This document shows positions 1 to 8,737 of a DNA stretch of 34,693 nucleotides, in pieces (the first letter of the stretch is position 1; each line of letters starts with the position of its first letter). This DNA is from Devosia sp. (GTDB lineage: Bacteria; Pseudomonadota; Alphaproteobacteria; Rhizobiales; Devosiaceae), in assembly GCA_015657675.1 (NCBI GenBank), contig JACDQI010000161.1:1-34693 (forward strand), written 5' to 3'. Made by a program: the position numbers and the translations under genes. The notes beneath the pieces were generated by a model, which searched no databases, was not told where the DNA came from, and was given only the letters and a program-made list of their open reading frames with translations.

Positions 1-243
1 CCCGCAAGGGGGGAGGTGACGAAAACACTCGCTCCCCACAGGCGAGAAGGGAGGTCGTCAGCGCGAGCGCCAATATCTCTGGAGATCTCGCCGGCCGGCA
101 CCCTCCCCCTCGTGGAGAGGGTTGGGGAGGGGGCGGAGAGCCGCAATGAGTGCGAATGCAAATGCATGAAAAACGTGCGGTCCACGGAAATGGGGTGCTG
201 CGGGCGGTCGATGGGACCGCCCGCAGCAGGTTAGCCGGGAGGG
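1..243. repeat. Noncoding window edge with G/C-rich palindromic repeat
   Basis: I see no convincing gene in this stretch. It holds an imperfect inverted repeat at about 99-133, in which a CCCTCCCC run is followed after a short GTGGAG-type loop by GGGGAGGG. The first bases (CCC GCAA GGG) look like the end of another hairpin cut by the window edge. The same style of C-rich/G-rich palindrome recurs at 34423-34558. Such short interspersed palindromes are common between genes in Hyphomicrobiales. It lies just downstream of the solute-binding protein gene on the minus strand and may also serve as its transcription end. Confidence 0.5.
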
Positions 244-1560
244 CTAATACTTGTCGTAGATGGCCTGACCCTGGGTCTGGGCTTCATCCATGGCCTTGTC
301 GAAGTCCCAGCCGTCGACGACGACGCGCTGTGCCATCTTGGGGATGATGAAGTTGGACGAGAGGTCCGCCCAGGCGGCGTTGTAGACGTCGGGCGCGGCG
401 GGTGCCGTGCCATTCTGGGCGAGGCCGAGCAGGCCGACGAGGATCGAGTTGGAGCCATCGAACGCGGCCAGCTTTTCCTGTGCCTTGAGCACCGGACCGT
501 AGATGGCGACGTTGAAATAGGCGTTCATGAACTCGGGCTGCGCCAGGTGTTCGATGAGCGCCTTGGCTTCGTCCTGCATGGCGCTGGCCGCCGTTATGGC
601 GCGGCTCTGCGGGGTGATCGGCGAGATCTGGCCGTTCGGACCGGCGGGGAGCGGGGAGAAGGCGCTGGCCTCGAAGAGTTCGGGGTCGTCCTTCTTGGCG
701 GCGATGCCGACCGAGCCGGTATTGGCGATGAAGGCCGCCTGACCGGAGAGATAGGCCTGATTGTCGCCGGCGCCATCCCAGCTGGTATTGCCGGGCGAGA
801 ACAGCCCCTTGTCCCAGGCGTCCTTGAGCCAGGTGAGATAGGTGCGGGTTGCCTCGGACTTGATGGTGACCACCTTGCCGGCGTCATCGGCGACGCGGCC
901 GCCGTAGGATTGCAGGATGTTGACCTGCACGTTGGCATCGCCAACGTTGGAGAGGGCAAGGCCGAGGCCGGAGACCGGCGACTTGTTGACGGCCATGGCC
1001 TGGGTGACCAGTTCTTCCCAGGTCTTGGGGGCTTCGGCAAAGCCGGCGGGCTCGAGCAGGTCCTTGCGGCGGAGCAGCAGGTTGCCGTTGACGCCGAAGG
1101 GAATGCCGGTGCGGCCACTGGCGACAGCGCTGGTATCGGTGGCCCGATCGGGGCCGTCGAACCAGCCGCCCTGCGCGTCGCCGATCTTCTTGTAGAGATC
1201 ATCGACAGTGGAGAACACGCCCTGCCGCGACAGCAGCAGCAGCAGGTCAAGGCCGACATCGAGTGCGTCGGGCATGGTGTTGGACGAGACGGCGGCCGAG
1301 ACCTTCTGCACGGTCTCGTTCTGGTTGATCATCACCACTTCGGTCTCGACGCCATTGGCGGCGCCCCAGGCCATGATGGTGTCGGTAAGGAGCTTGTTGG
1401 CGTCCTCCGAAAAGATCAGGCCGCCCCAATAGGTGAGCTTCTTGCTCTGGGCGATGGCGGGCATAGGAAAGCCGCCGGCCGCCGCAAGAGCGACGCCGCT
1501 GGCGGCAGTGGCAAGCACGCGTCGGCGCGACCAGCCATTCACATTGCGGGGTTCGGTCAT
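244..1560 (-). CDS. ABC transporter substrate-binding protein (CUT1/MalE-UgpB type, Tat signal)
   Basis: A 438-residue extracellular solute-binding protein of family 1, expected to capture a sugar or sugar derivative in the periplasm. The N-terminus has a twin-arginine signal (SRRRVLATAASG around residues 11-22), a hydrophobic Ala-rich stretch and a probable cleavage site near AIAQ/SKK. The body shows the family layout of alternating lobes, with text such as TYWGGLIF at the start of the mature domain and repeated Trp/Tyr residues suited to sugar stacking. The start is well supported by GGAGGAG a few bases upstream. No permease or ATPase gene lies next to it: the downstream 243 bases are noncoding, and the divergent neighbour is a GntR regulator. 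It is therefore an orphan binding protein within this window. Substrate is unknown. Confidence 0.88.
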   Translation of the reverse strand: MTEPRNVNGWSRRRVLATAASGVALAAAGGFPMPAIAQSKKLTYWGGLIFSEDANKLLTDTIMAWGAANGVETEVVMINQNETVQKVSAAVSSNTMPDALDVGLDLLLLLSRQGVFSTVDDLYKKIGDAQGGWFDGPDRATDTSAVASGRTGIPFGVNGNLLLRRKDLLEPAGFAEAPKTWEELVTQAMAVNKSPVSGLGLALSNVGDANVQVNILQSYGGRVADDAGKVVTIKSEATRTYLTWLKDAWDKGLFSPGNTSWDGAGDNQAYLSGQAAFIANTGSVGIAAKKDDPELFEASAFSPLPAGPNGQISPITPQSRAITAASAMQDEAKALIEHLAQPEFMNAYFNVAIYGPVLKAQEKLAAFDGSNSILVGLLGLAQNGTAPAAPDVYNAAWADLSSNFIIPKMAQRVVVDGWDFDKAMDEAQTQGQAIYDKY

Positions 1561-1808
1561 TGTTTCTCCTCCTCCGAAGTCGGTCCTGCGGCCGTTCTGG
1601 CCGATTGTCAGGTCATTGCTGCCGGTGATCGCCCTCCCAGACGATGCGCCGCAGTCGATGCAGAGCTCCCGCCGCCAACAGGCGGCAGAGCGCGCCCCGG
1701 TGGTCCGGGATCGCTTTTAAATATATTTCATTTGCGTATTGAGAAGGCTATATGGCGTGATAAACGCTTGTCAACGACGCGTTGTCCTCGCCTTTAGTCT
1801 GATGACTT
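1561..1808. promoter_or_regulatory. Divergent promoter region with candidate GntR operator
   Basis: This 248-bp gap separates the binding-protein gene (minus) from the GntR gene (plus). It becomes AT-rich at about 1713-1760. A partial dyad G-x-CAACG-xxx-CGTTG-x-C lies at 1770-1786, about 22 bases before the regulator's start codon. An AT-rich element reading CTATAT at 1748-1753 could be a -10 box, but I found no matching -35. A dyad so close to the regulator gene would suit autoregulation and control of the divergent gene. This is inference. Confidence 0.35.
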
Positions 1809-2504
1809 TTGGCCGACCCGCCGCTAGAAGCGCCGCAGCGAGCGGAGGACCGTGTGTACGGGGGTATCGACAATCCAGGGTATGACGCGTTCTTCGAGGC
1901 GCTGATCGAGGGACGCCTGAAGCTGGGACAGACGCTCAAGCAGGAAGAACTGGGCGAGATCCTGGGTCTCTCGCTGTCGCCGATGCGCGAGACGACGACA
2001 CTGCTGGCGGCCGAGGGGCTGATCAAGGTCCGCCGCAAGGTGGGCATCACCATCTTCTACCCGGACATGAAGTTCGTCGGGAACACCTTCCAGCTGCGCG
2101 GCCTGCTTGAGAAGGAAGGCCTGCGCAAGTTTGCCGGCACGGTGACACGCGGATGGATTGCGCGGATGCGCGAGGCACATGCGCAGATCATCGCACTGGC
2201 ACAGTCGAGCACCGACCTGGCGGGCTACCGCCTGCCAGTCAAGGCGCTGGAAACAGAGTTCCACGACAGCTTCATCACGGCGTTCGCGAATGACCAGTTG
2301 AGCACCCTTTATGCGCGACTGATGCAGAAGATGTACCTGATCCGGCTGCACAACCTCGACGCCGTCGGTCCGGCCAATACGGTGCAGTCGATGCGCGAGC
2401 ACCTCATCATCGTCGATGCGCTGGAGGCGGGCGATGTCGACGCTGCCGTCAACGGGCTCGACCGGCATCTGCAGGCCGTGCTGCACCGGGTGCTCACCAC
2501 CTGA
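1809..2504 (+). CDS. GntR family transcriptional regulator (FCD-type)
   Basis: A 231-residue DNA-binding regulator. An N-terminal winged helix-turn-helix covers roughly residues 20-85: LIEGRLKLGQTLKQEELGE followed by LGLSLSPMRE, the recognition-helix pattern typical of GntR proteins, then EGLIKVRRKVGI as the wing. The C-terminal ~140 residues are all helical and fit the FCD ligand-binding domain, with EFHDSF and HLIIVDALEAGD-type segments that carry the His/Asp metal-ligand positions in this family. FCD regulators commonly sense sugar acids or other carboxylates, which matches the surrounding genes. The start is TTG at 1809; a GTG at 1857 (V of DRVYGG) is an alternative that would shorten it by 16 residues. 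It is divergent from the binding-protein gene and convergent with the epimerase gene. Confidence 0.88.
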   Translation: MADPPLEAPQRAEDRVYGGIDNPGYDAFFEALIEGRLKLGQTLKQEELGEILGLSLSPMRETTTLLAAEGLIKVRRKVGITIFYPDMKFVGNTFQLRGLLEKEGLRKFAGTVTRGWIARMREAHAQIIALAQSSTDLAGYRLPVKALETEFHDSFITAFANDQLSTLYARLMQKMYLIRLHNLDAVGPANTVQSMREHLIIVDALEAGDVDAAVNGLDRHLQAVLHRVLTT

Positions 2505-2517
2505 GGTAGACCTCAGG
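2500..2517. terminator. Hairpin overlapping two convergent stop codons
   Basis: CCTGAGG (2500-2506), a TAGA loop and CCTCAGG (2511-2517) form a perfect 7-bp stem. It overlaps the stop codon of the GntR gene and that of the convergent epimerase gene. No T-run follows, so it may be a weak bidirectional terminator or RNA-end stabiliser. Confidence 0.45.
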
Positions 2518-3390
2518 CGCCGACGGTCATCCCGACGGTCCAGGCGCGGCGCTCGCCCGGCGCGAGCGGCCTGGCGCCGGAGGCGATGGCCTCGACGAGA
2601 TCATTGGCCGGCGCACTTGTGGGCTCGATGGCGACTTCGGTGTGGCCCTGCCAGGCGCCATAGGTGATCCAGATGCCGAGGTCGGCGATGGTGCTATCCC
2701 AGCTGAGGTCGAGCCACTGGCCGGGCTGACCGATGCGGGCGGTGCCGGCGCGCAGGTTCTTTGCGATCAGCTTGGCGGCAAAGTCGGCGTCGGGCGGCTG
2801 GATGGCGTCGAGCCGGAAGGGCAGCTCGGGGTGCGAACCGGCAAAAGGAGCGCGGTCGAGGGCGATGGTTTTGCCTTGATAGCCGAGATAGCTCACACCG
2901 ACCGACCGTCGAGCCCCGGGATATCCATGCGGTCGCCGGGGCGGACGGCGAGCAGGGCATGCAGGGCCCAAAGATAGGGCAGCGGCACGGCGAGGCGGTT
3001 GGTGACAGCATAGTCGATGACCAATGTCGGACCCTCGAGGCGCATGCGGCGCTCGAAGACGAATTCCGGCGCGGCGAAGGACAGGGCGAGCGTCTCGGCG
3101 TCGTGATGATCGACCTGCCAGGGGCGGCCCCAGAGCTCACCGTGATCGCGCAAGGTGCGGCCCCAGGCGGTTGCTAAAACGTTGCAGCGTCCCACAGTGG
3201 GGAAACACTCATCCCAGGCGACCGCCTCGTCACCCAGATAGACGGCGTCGTCGCCGGTCTGCGGCGACTCGCCGCCCTGGGTCATCCAGTCGCGCCCCGA
3301 GGCGATGTGGCGAAGGCTGGTGACGCGGGCGCCGTAGCCGGTGGCGACGGCAACCGAGAGGCGCGCGTTGGCGATAACATGGCTGGTCAT
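2513..3390 (-). pseudogene. Aldose 1-epimerase-like protein, frameshifted as read
   Basis: The gene starts at 3390 with MTSHVIANARLS and reads as an aldose epimerase/mutarotase-like beta-sandwich protein: WDECFPTVGRC in the first half and YLWALHALLAVRPGD later, where the His is a plausible catalytic residue. The frame then hits a stop at 2893, while a second frame continues seamlessly from about 2925 with GVSYLGYQGK to the stop at 2513. Joined, the product would be about 292 residues, a normal length for this family. The break is equivalent to one missing base (or loss of a 4-base unit) around 2893-2925, which contains both a CCCGGGG run and a GGTC tandem repeat. It would interconvert sugar anomers and support the neighbouring sugar uptake genes. 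It may be a real pseudogene or a sequencing error; I favour error because both halves are well conserved. Confidence 0.7.
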
Positions 3391-3925
3391 GAGTGGACTC
3401 GTTGCCCCTGGGCGGGGCCCTCCGGACGGACGCAGCATGGTGGCGACAAATCGGCTCGAAAGAAACCCGAAAACTGACATTTCACTCGTTGACAGACTTG
3501 GAACTTGCATGCAAGGCTCAGTGAAACAACGATAAATCTGGGCAACGGGGCAAATCCCGACACCAGATACGAGGAAGACGTCGGCCGGTTTGGTGCGGCG
3601 ACACACCGTTACGGGGCGGTTAGGGAGAGGCACGAAAGCGGATCTCAGGCGAAGATTCTTGCGCTGCAGCCAAAGGCTGCGACGGGCGCTAACTCCCAAG
3701 AACGCATTCGTTTGATTGGCTTTTTCTGAACACTCCCGGCGCCACTCACGAGTGGCCGGCGTTGTCGCCTAGCAAGGGGTCGACGAACGGATTCCGCGCG
3801 AGCGGAACAGGTGACGCGCGGCTCCGGCGGCGCGGCGGGCTGGGGGAAGTTCCCGACCCAGACAGACTACCCGGGACTGCACGTGCAGGGTTCGGGCCTT
3901 CGAGACAGACATGGGAGGATGTCAC
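3391..3925. promoter_or_regulatory. Long divergent intergenic region with palindromes
   Basis: This 535-bp region lies between the epimerase gene (minus) and the first operon gene (plus). I see no credible coding region in it. Three features stand out: a perfect 12-bp palindrome CTTGCATGCAAG at 3504-3515, preceded by a TTGACA at 3489-3494 that could be a -35 box; a hairpin GCCACT/AGTGGC at 3741-3756; and a second perfect 12-bp palindrome CTGCACGTGCAG at 3877-3888 in the probable leader, 37 bases before the start codon. The first palindrome is a reasonable operator candidate. No -10 box could be assigned with confidence. Confidence 0.4.
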
Positions 3926-5719
3926 ATGAGACGACTGAAACTGGCCCTGGCCGCCGCAATGGCGATCACGGCACTGGCTGCACCCGCAGCCAGCTTCGCG
4001 CAGGACAGCCTTGCGGCTTCCGCGCCGAAGGAAATCACGCCGGCATCGCTGCCGGACGTGCCGCGCAACCAGACCATCGTTCTGGGCTGGGGCGTGGCCG
4101 CTTCGTCGCCGATCGGCGTCACCAACCCATGGGCGCTGCCTGGTTATACCCACCAGGAAGGCAACGTCTTCATGTGGGAACCCCTGATGTACTTCGGTAT
4201 CTTCAAGGGCGAGTTCATTCCGTGGCTGGCCGACAGCATGGAATATACCGGGACCGACTTCATGGGCCTGGAAATCAAGCTGAACAAGGACGCCAAGTGG
4301 AGCGACGGTACGCCGGTGACGGCAGCCGACGTGAAGTTCACGTTCGACGGCCAGCTCAATAACGAGAAGCTGCCCTACCACGCCAACTTCCAGCAGTTCG
4401 TCGACTCCACCACCGTTGTGGACGACCTGACCGTGACGGTGAAGTTCAAGACCCCGGCGCCGCGCTTCAAGTTCGAAGTGCTGACCCAGAAGTTCGATAC
4501 CGGTATCCCGATCGTTCCGTCCGCCTACCTCTCCAAGCAGGCCGACGTCACGACCACTCCCGGCTCGACCGAAATCCCGCATTCGGGTCCGTATGACCTG
4601 ATCGCGTGGAACGCCAACCAGAAGATCTTCGACTACCGTCCCGACTGGTGGGCCGTGAAGGCCGGCCGTATCGCTGAGCCGGCGGTCAAGCGCATCATCA
4701 TCGCCAACATCACCGGCGTGTCGATGGACACGGTGGCCCAGCGCATCGTGAACAACGAGTTCGACTCGGCGCTCGACATGCGGTCTTCGGTTATCGGCAA
4801 CATCCTTGCCCAGAACGCCGAAGTCACCACCCACACCGGCAACGAGTCGCCGTTCGGGTACCTCGACTGGTGGCCGAACTCGCTCTGGATGAATACCCAG
4901 ATCGAGCCCTACAGCGACCCCAATGTGCGTCGTGCGATCAGCCTGTCGATCGACCGCGACACCATCAACAACGTGCTCTATGACGGCGCCGGGATCGCCA
5001 CGATCTATCCGTTCCCGCTCTACCCGAACCTGCAGGCTTTTGCTGACTCACCGGGCGTCAAGGCGCTCGAAGAGCAGCTGCAGCCGGGCAAGTTCGACCT
5101 TGATGAATCGGCTGCCCTGATGACCGCTGCCGGCTTCACCAAGAACGGCGACGGCCTGTGGGAGAAGGACGGCAAGACCGTCAACGCCACGATCCAGGGC
5201 TTTGAAAACATCCACGGCGACATCGTTCCGATCCTGGTCGAAATGCTGCGCAATGGTGGTTTCGACGCTGCCATCAACTTCGGACCCGACGCCTACCAGA
5301 ACATGGCGGACGGCAAAGAAGGCCTCTACATGTTCGGCCACGGCGCCAGCCTGTTCGACCCGTTCGAAGCGTTCAACCTCTTCCACGGCAAGTACAGCAA
5401 CGCCATCGGTACCTCGGCAGGCAACAACCGGTTCTCGCGCTACAAGAACCCGGAATTCGACGCGATCCTCGACGAAATCGCGCCGCTGTCGTCCGACGAT
5501 CCGAAGTTCATCGAAGGCGCTACCAAGCTGATGGGCATGTACTGGAAAGACCAGATCGACGTTCCGATCATCCAGTGGCTCCACCGCATCGCCTACAACC
5601 AGCACTACTGGAAGAACTGGCCGACCGCTGCCAACCCGGCCATGGGTACCAACGGTGCCTTCTGGGCACAGACCGGTACGCTCGTGATCACCTCGCTGCA
5701 GCCGACCGGCGCGCAGTAA
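3926..5719 (+). CDS. ABC transporter substrate-binding protein, family 5 (DppA/OppA type)
   Basis: A 597-residue periplasmic binding protein of the peptide/nickel/oligosaccharide family (SBP_bac_5). The chosen ATG at 3926 has GGAGGA ideally spaced upstream; an in-frame ATG at 3911 would overlap that site. Residues 1-26 form a Sec signal peptide (RRLK, then an Ala-rich core ending AASFAQ). The mature part has the hallmark segment KWSDGTPVTAADVKFTFD near residues 130-150 and the C-terminal RYKNPEFDAILDEI typical of the family. Many Trp/Tyr residues and the company of sugar enzymes suggest it binds an oligosaccharide or glycoside rather than a peptide. It heads the operon, and codon use (many C-ending codons) suggests high expression. 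A perfect 24-bp palindrome follows the stop codon. Confidence 0.92.
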   Translation: MRRLKLALAAAMAITALAAPAASFAQDSLAASAPKEITPASLPDVPRNQTIVLGWGVAASSPIGVTNPWALPGYTHQEGNVFMWEPLMYFGIFKGEFIPWLADSMEYTGTDFMGLEIKLNKDAKWSDGTPVTAADVKFTFDGQLNNEKLPYHANFQQFVDSTTVVDDLTVTVKFKTPAPRFKFEVLTQKFDTGIPIVPSAYLSKQADVTTTPGSTEIPHSGPYDLIAWNANQKIFDYRPDWWAVKAGRIAEPAVKRIIIANITGVSMDTVAQRIVNNEFDSALDMRSSVIGNILAQNAEVTTHTGNESPFGYLDWWPNSLWMNTQIEPYSDPNVRRAISLSIDRDTINNVLYDGAGIATIYPFPLYPNLQAFADSPGVKALEEQLQPGKFDLDESAALMTAAGFTKNGDGLWEKDGKTVNATIQGFENIHGDIVPILVEMLRNGGFDAAINFGPDAYQNMADGKEGLYMFGHGASLFDPFEAFNLFHGKYSNAIGTSAGNNRFSRYKNPEFDAILDEIAPLSSDDPKFIEGATKLMGMYWKDQIDVPIIQWLHRIAYNQHYWKNWPTAANPAMGTNGAFWAQTGTLVITSLQPTGAQ

Positions 5720-5734
5720 AAAGATCCAAGTCCT

Positions 5735-5758
5735 GGGGTGCGCGCATGCGCGCACCCC
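5735..5758 (+). terminator. 24-bp perfect palindrome after the binding-protein gene
   Basis: A fully self-complementary hairpin starts with GGGGTGCGCG and ends with CGCGCACCCC; the next bases are TTCTCTT. It sits 16 bases after the stop codon and 28 bases before the next start. Stem-loops in this place commonly protect the binding-protein mRNA and lower downstream expression, so it is likely an attenuator or mRNA-stability element rather than an absolute terminator. Confidence 0.65.
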
Positions 5759-5785
5759 TTCTCTTCAGCGGCCGGAGTGCATCGC

Positions 5786-6783
5786 GTGAATTTTAAACTT
5801 ATTGCCAAGCGCATCGGGTTTCTGGCCCTTGTCATCTGGGCGGCTTCGACGATCGTTTTCTTCGTGCCCCGCCTGTCACCGCGTAACGCCATTCGCGAGC
5901 GCTTCGCCGAACTGGCGCGCTCCGGTGGTTTTTCTCCCGGCGATCTTGAAACGCTGATCGCCAACATGAACACGCAGTTCGGCCTCGATAAGCCGCTGCT
6001 CGAGCAGTACTGGACCTACCTGGGCAATATCGTCCGGCTCGATTTCGGTTACTCGCTCAACCGCTATCCCTCGACCGTCACCGACATCATTTCCCAGGCC
6101 CTGCCCTGGACGTTCGGGTTGCTGCTGGTCACCACCATTCTGAGCTTCATCATCGGCAACCTGCTTGGCGCCGTCTCGGCCTGGCCGCGCGCGCCGCGCT
6201 GGGTGCGCAACATCGCCACGCCGTTCGTGCTGCTGACCGGCGTGCCGCCCGTGATCATGGCGTGCTGCTGCTGTTCTTCATTGGCTTCCGTCTCAAGCTG
6301 CTGCCGCTGGGCGGCGCCTACTCGGTCGGCATCGTTCCGACATTCAGCCTCGAGTTCCTGCTCGACATGCTGCGCCACCAATTGCTGCCGGCACTCGCCT
6401 TGATCCTTGGCTCGGTGGGCGGCTGGGTGCTGTCGATGCGCGGCATGGGCATCACCATCCAGGGCGAAGACTATGTGAACTTTGCCGAGCACAAGGGCCT
6501 GACCGGCGGGCGCATCTTCCGCGACTATTACCTGCGCAACACCTTGCTGCCGCAGGTCACCGGGCTGGCGCTGGCGCTGGGTACGGTGATCACCTCGGCC
6601 ATCATCGTGGAAGGCCTGTTCGGCCTCCCCGGGCTCGGGACCGTGCTCAACAACGCCATCCGGTCGAACGACTTCCCGACCATCTACGGCATCGTGCTGT
6701 TCATCACCATCGCGATCGCGGTGCTCATGACGGTGCTCGAGTTCATCTACCCGCTGCTCGACCCGCGCGTGCGTAACCAATAG
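5786..6783 (+). pseudogene. ABC transporter permease, DppB type, frameshifted as read
   Basis: The first membrane subunit of the operon's transporter. The likely start is GTG at 5786 (VNFKLIAKRIGFLAL), which begins the usual N-terminal membrane helix; an in-frame ATG at 5738 lies inside the preceding palindrome and is unlikely. The frame reads normally up to GVPPVIMA, then runs into a Cys-rich nonsense tail ending at 6403. The true continuation, VLLLFFIGFRLKLLPLGG, is in another frame from 6262 to 6783. Restoring one base near 6262 (GCG-GTG instead of GCGTG) gives about 332 residues, the normal family length, including the loop that contacts the ATPases near NFAEHKGLTGGRIFRDYYLRN... region. 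It overlaps nothing and is 11 bases before the next permease. A sequencing error is more likely than true loss, since both parts are well conserved. Confidence 0.8.
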
Positions 6784-6794
6784 GAACCGGACCA

Positions 6795-7703
6795 GTGACG
6801 ACTACTGCCGTACCCACTCTCCAGGACAAAGCCGTCGAGCAACCGGGCAGCCTGCAGCTGTTCCTGCGTTACCTGCGGCGCAACAAGGGCCTCGCTGTCG
6901 GGCTGCTGATCCTGCTCGGCCTCGTGCTGTTCACGGCGATCGGTCTGATGACGATCAACCCCAAGCACGCCTATCCGCTCGCTGTGGCGACCAAGAAGCC
7001 ACCCAGCCTGCAGTTCCCGTTCGGGACGGATCTTTTTCGGTCGCGACTGCGGGCAGCCATGGTCGTGGGCATGTGGCAGACGGCCGTGATCGGCGTCATC
7101 GCCGGCGGCCTCGGCACGCTGATCGGCGTGGTGCTGGGTTTCCTCTCCGCCTATTTCGGGGGCAAGGTCGACGCGCTGATCCGCACGGTCTGTCAGATCC
7201 TGACGCCGATCCCGGTGCTCCTGATCCAGGTGGTTATCGCCGGCTCGCTCGACAAGCGCGACGTCACCATCTTCACGATGGCGCTGATCGTGGTGCTTCT
7301 TGCCTGGATGGGGCCGACGCTGGTGATCCGCGCGCAGGTGCTGACCATGAAGGAACGGCAATTCGTGGCAGTCGCCAAGCTCTCCGGGGTGAGCGACATG
7401 GGCATTATCTTCAAGGAGATCCTGCCTAACCTCCTGCCCTTTATTGCTGCGGCATTCGTCGGCCAGGTGTTCGCGGCAGTGTTCGCCTCGTTCTACCTCG
7501 CCGTGCTCGGCCTCGGGCCGTTGCGCGAGCCGCTGCTCGGCAACATCATCTGGGCGGCCCAGTTGCAGGGCGCCTTCTTTAACGGCTGGTGGTGGTGGCC
7601 CATCGGGCCATCGATCGCGATGATCCTGATCCTCGGATCGCTTGCCCTGATCAACATGGGCCTCGACGAATTGGCCAATCCACGCGTGCGGCGGACAGAG
7701 TAA
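6795..7703 (+). CDS. ABC transporter permease, DppC type
   Basis: A 302-residue inner-membrane permease of the DppC/OppC family, partner of the preceding DppB-type subunit. It starts at GTG 6795, 11 bases after the previous stop. A short cytoplasmic N-terminus (LQLFLRYLRRNKGL) leads into the first helix, LAVGLLILLGLVLFTAIGL. After the periplasmic loop with FPFGTDLFRSR, a family hallmark, five more hydrophobic segments follow. The coupling loop lies around AVAKLSGVSDMGIIFKEILP at about residues 193-212. The WWWWP cluster in the last loop is unusual but in frame. The TAA stop shares its last base with the ATG of the following ATPase gene, so translation is probably coupled. Confidence 0.9.
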   Translation: MTTTAVPTLQDKAVEQPGSLQLFLRYLRRNKGLAVGLLILLGLVLFTAIGLMTINPKHAYPLAVATKKPPSLQFPFGTDLFRSRLRAAMVVGMWQTAVIGVIAGGLGTLIGVVLGFLSAYFGGKVDALIRTVCQILTPIPVLLIQVVIAGSLDKRDVTIFTMALIVVLLAWMGPTLVIRAQVLTMKERQFVAVAKLSGVSDMGIIFKEILPNLLPFIAAAFVGQVFAAVFASFYLAVLGLGPLREPLLGNIIWAAQLQGAFFNGWWWWPIGPSIAMILILGSLALINMGLDELANPRVRRTE

Positions 7704-8737
7704 TGACCATAGATATTCAAACCAAGACGGCCGGCGCTGCCTCTGCGCCCGGCGCCGGCGATCCGGTGCTGCGGGTAGAGGGACTCGAGGTCACGTATTA
7801 CACGGACCTCGGCCGCGCCAAGGCACTCGACGATGTGGGCTTTACCCTCCGGTCGGGCATGAAGCTGGGCATGGTGGGCGAAAGCGGCTCGGGCAAGAGC
7901 ACAATGGCGCTCGCCATGATGCGAATGATCAAGCCGCCTGGCCGCATCGAAGGCGGCAAGGTGATTGTCGGCGGCACCGACCTGATGGCGCTGAGCGACG
8001 AGGACATGCGCAAGGCGCGGCTCTCCAAGATCGCCTATATCCCGCAGGGCGCGATGAACTCGCTGAACCCGGTGACGCGGATCGGCGAGCAGATGGTGGA
8101 CGCTATCAAGTCGCATATTTCGGGCGAGAGCCGTTCGGCCATCCAGGATCGCTGTGCGCATGCCTTGCGTTCAGTTGACCTCGATCCCGGCGTCTTCCGG
8201 ATGTACGCGCATGAGCTCTCGGGCGGCATGAAGCAACGCGTCTGCATCGCCATCGGCATCCTGCTGCAACCGCAGGTGATCATCGCCGACGAGCCGACCA
8301 GTGCGCTCGACGTGGTGACGCAGCGCCAGGTGATGGAAACCATCGACCGGGTGCAGGACGAGATCAACGCCGCCGTGATCCTGATCGGCCACGATATGGG
8401 CCTGATGGCGCAGTTCGTCGACCAGGTGGCGGTCATGTATGCCGGCCGGCTGGTGGAACTGGCCAGCGTGCAGGAGATGTTCACCGACCCCAAGCACCCC
8501 TACTCGCAGGCGCTGATCAGCTCGCTGCCCAGCCTCGACAACAAGGGCGTGTTCCAGGGCATTCCGGGCCTCGCCCCGTCGCTGTTAAGGCTGCCGTCGG
8601 GCTGTGCCTTCCACCCACGCTGCCCGCATGGGCAGAACGAGCTGCAGCGCTCCGTGCGCCCCGAGCCCGTCATCCTGCCCGGTGGGCGGATGGTGACCTG
8701 CCATCTCTATAGCGAAGAGGGGCACCGTCATGGCTAA
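7703..8737 (+). CDS. ABC transporter ATP-binding protein, OppD/DppD type
   Basis: A 344-residue ATPase that energises the transporter from the cytoplasmic face. Visible motifs are Walker A GESGSGKST, the Q-loop region YIPQGAMNSLNP, signature LSGGMKQRV, Walker B VIIADEPTSALD and the switch His in LIGHDMGL. The C-terminal extension with CAFHPRCP is the oligopeptide/dipeptide-type (oligo_HPY) tail, which supports pairing with DppB/C-type permeases rather than a MalK-type role. ATG at 7703 overlaps the previous stop by one base, and the end overlaps the next ATPase gene by eight bases, both signs of translational coupling. Confidence 0.93.
   Translation: MTIDIQTKTAGAASAPGAGDPVLRVEGLEVTYYTDLGRAKALDDVGFTLRSGMKLGMVGESGSGKSTMALAMMRMIKPPGRIEGGKVIVGGTDLMALSDEDMRKARLSKIAYIPQGAMNSLNPVTRIGEQMVDAIKSHISGESRSAIQDRCAHALRSVDLDPGVFRMYAHELSGGMKQRVCIAIGILLQPQVIIADEPTSALDVVTQRQVMETIDRVQDEINAAVILIGHDMGLMAQFVDQVAVMYAGRLVELASVQEMFTDPKHPYSQALISSLPSLDNKGVFQGIPGLAPSLLRLPSGCAFHPRCPHGQNELQRSVRPEPVILPGGRMVTCHLYSEEGHRHG

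Noticed and set aside
547-1797. Plus-strand open frame of about 416 codons opposite the first binding protein
   Set aside because: Low-complexity Gly/Asp/Ala/Arg translation with no motif; the minus strand encodes a clear Tat-exported binding protein.
3505-3729. A small plus-strand gene in the 3.4-3.9 kb gap
   Set aside because: No ribosome site, no motif and poor codon pattern; it overlaps probable promoter elements.
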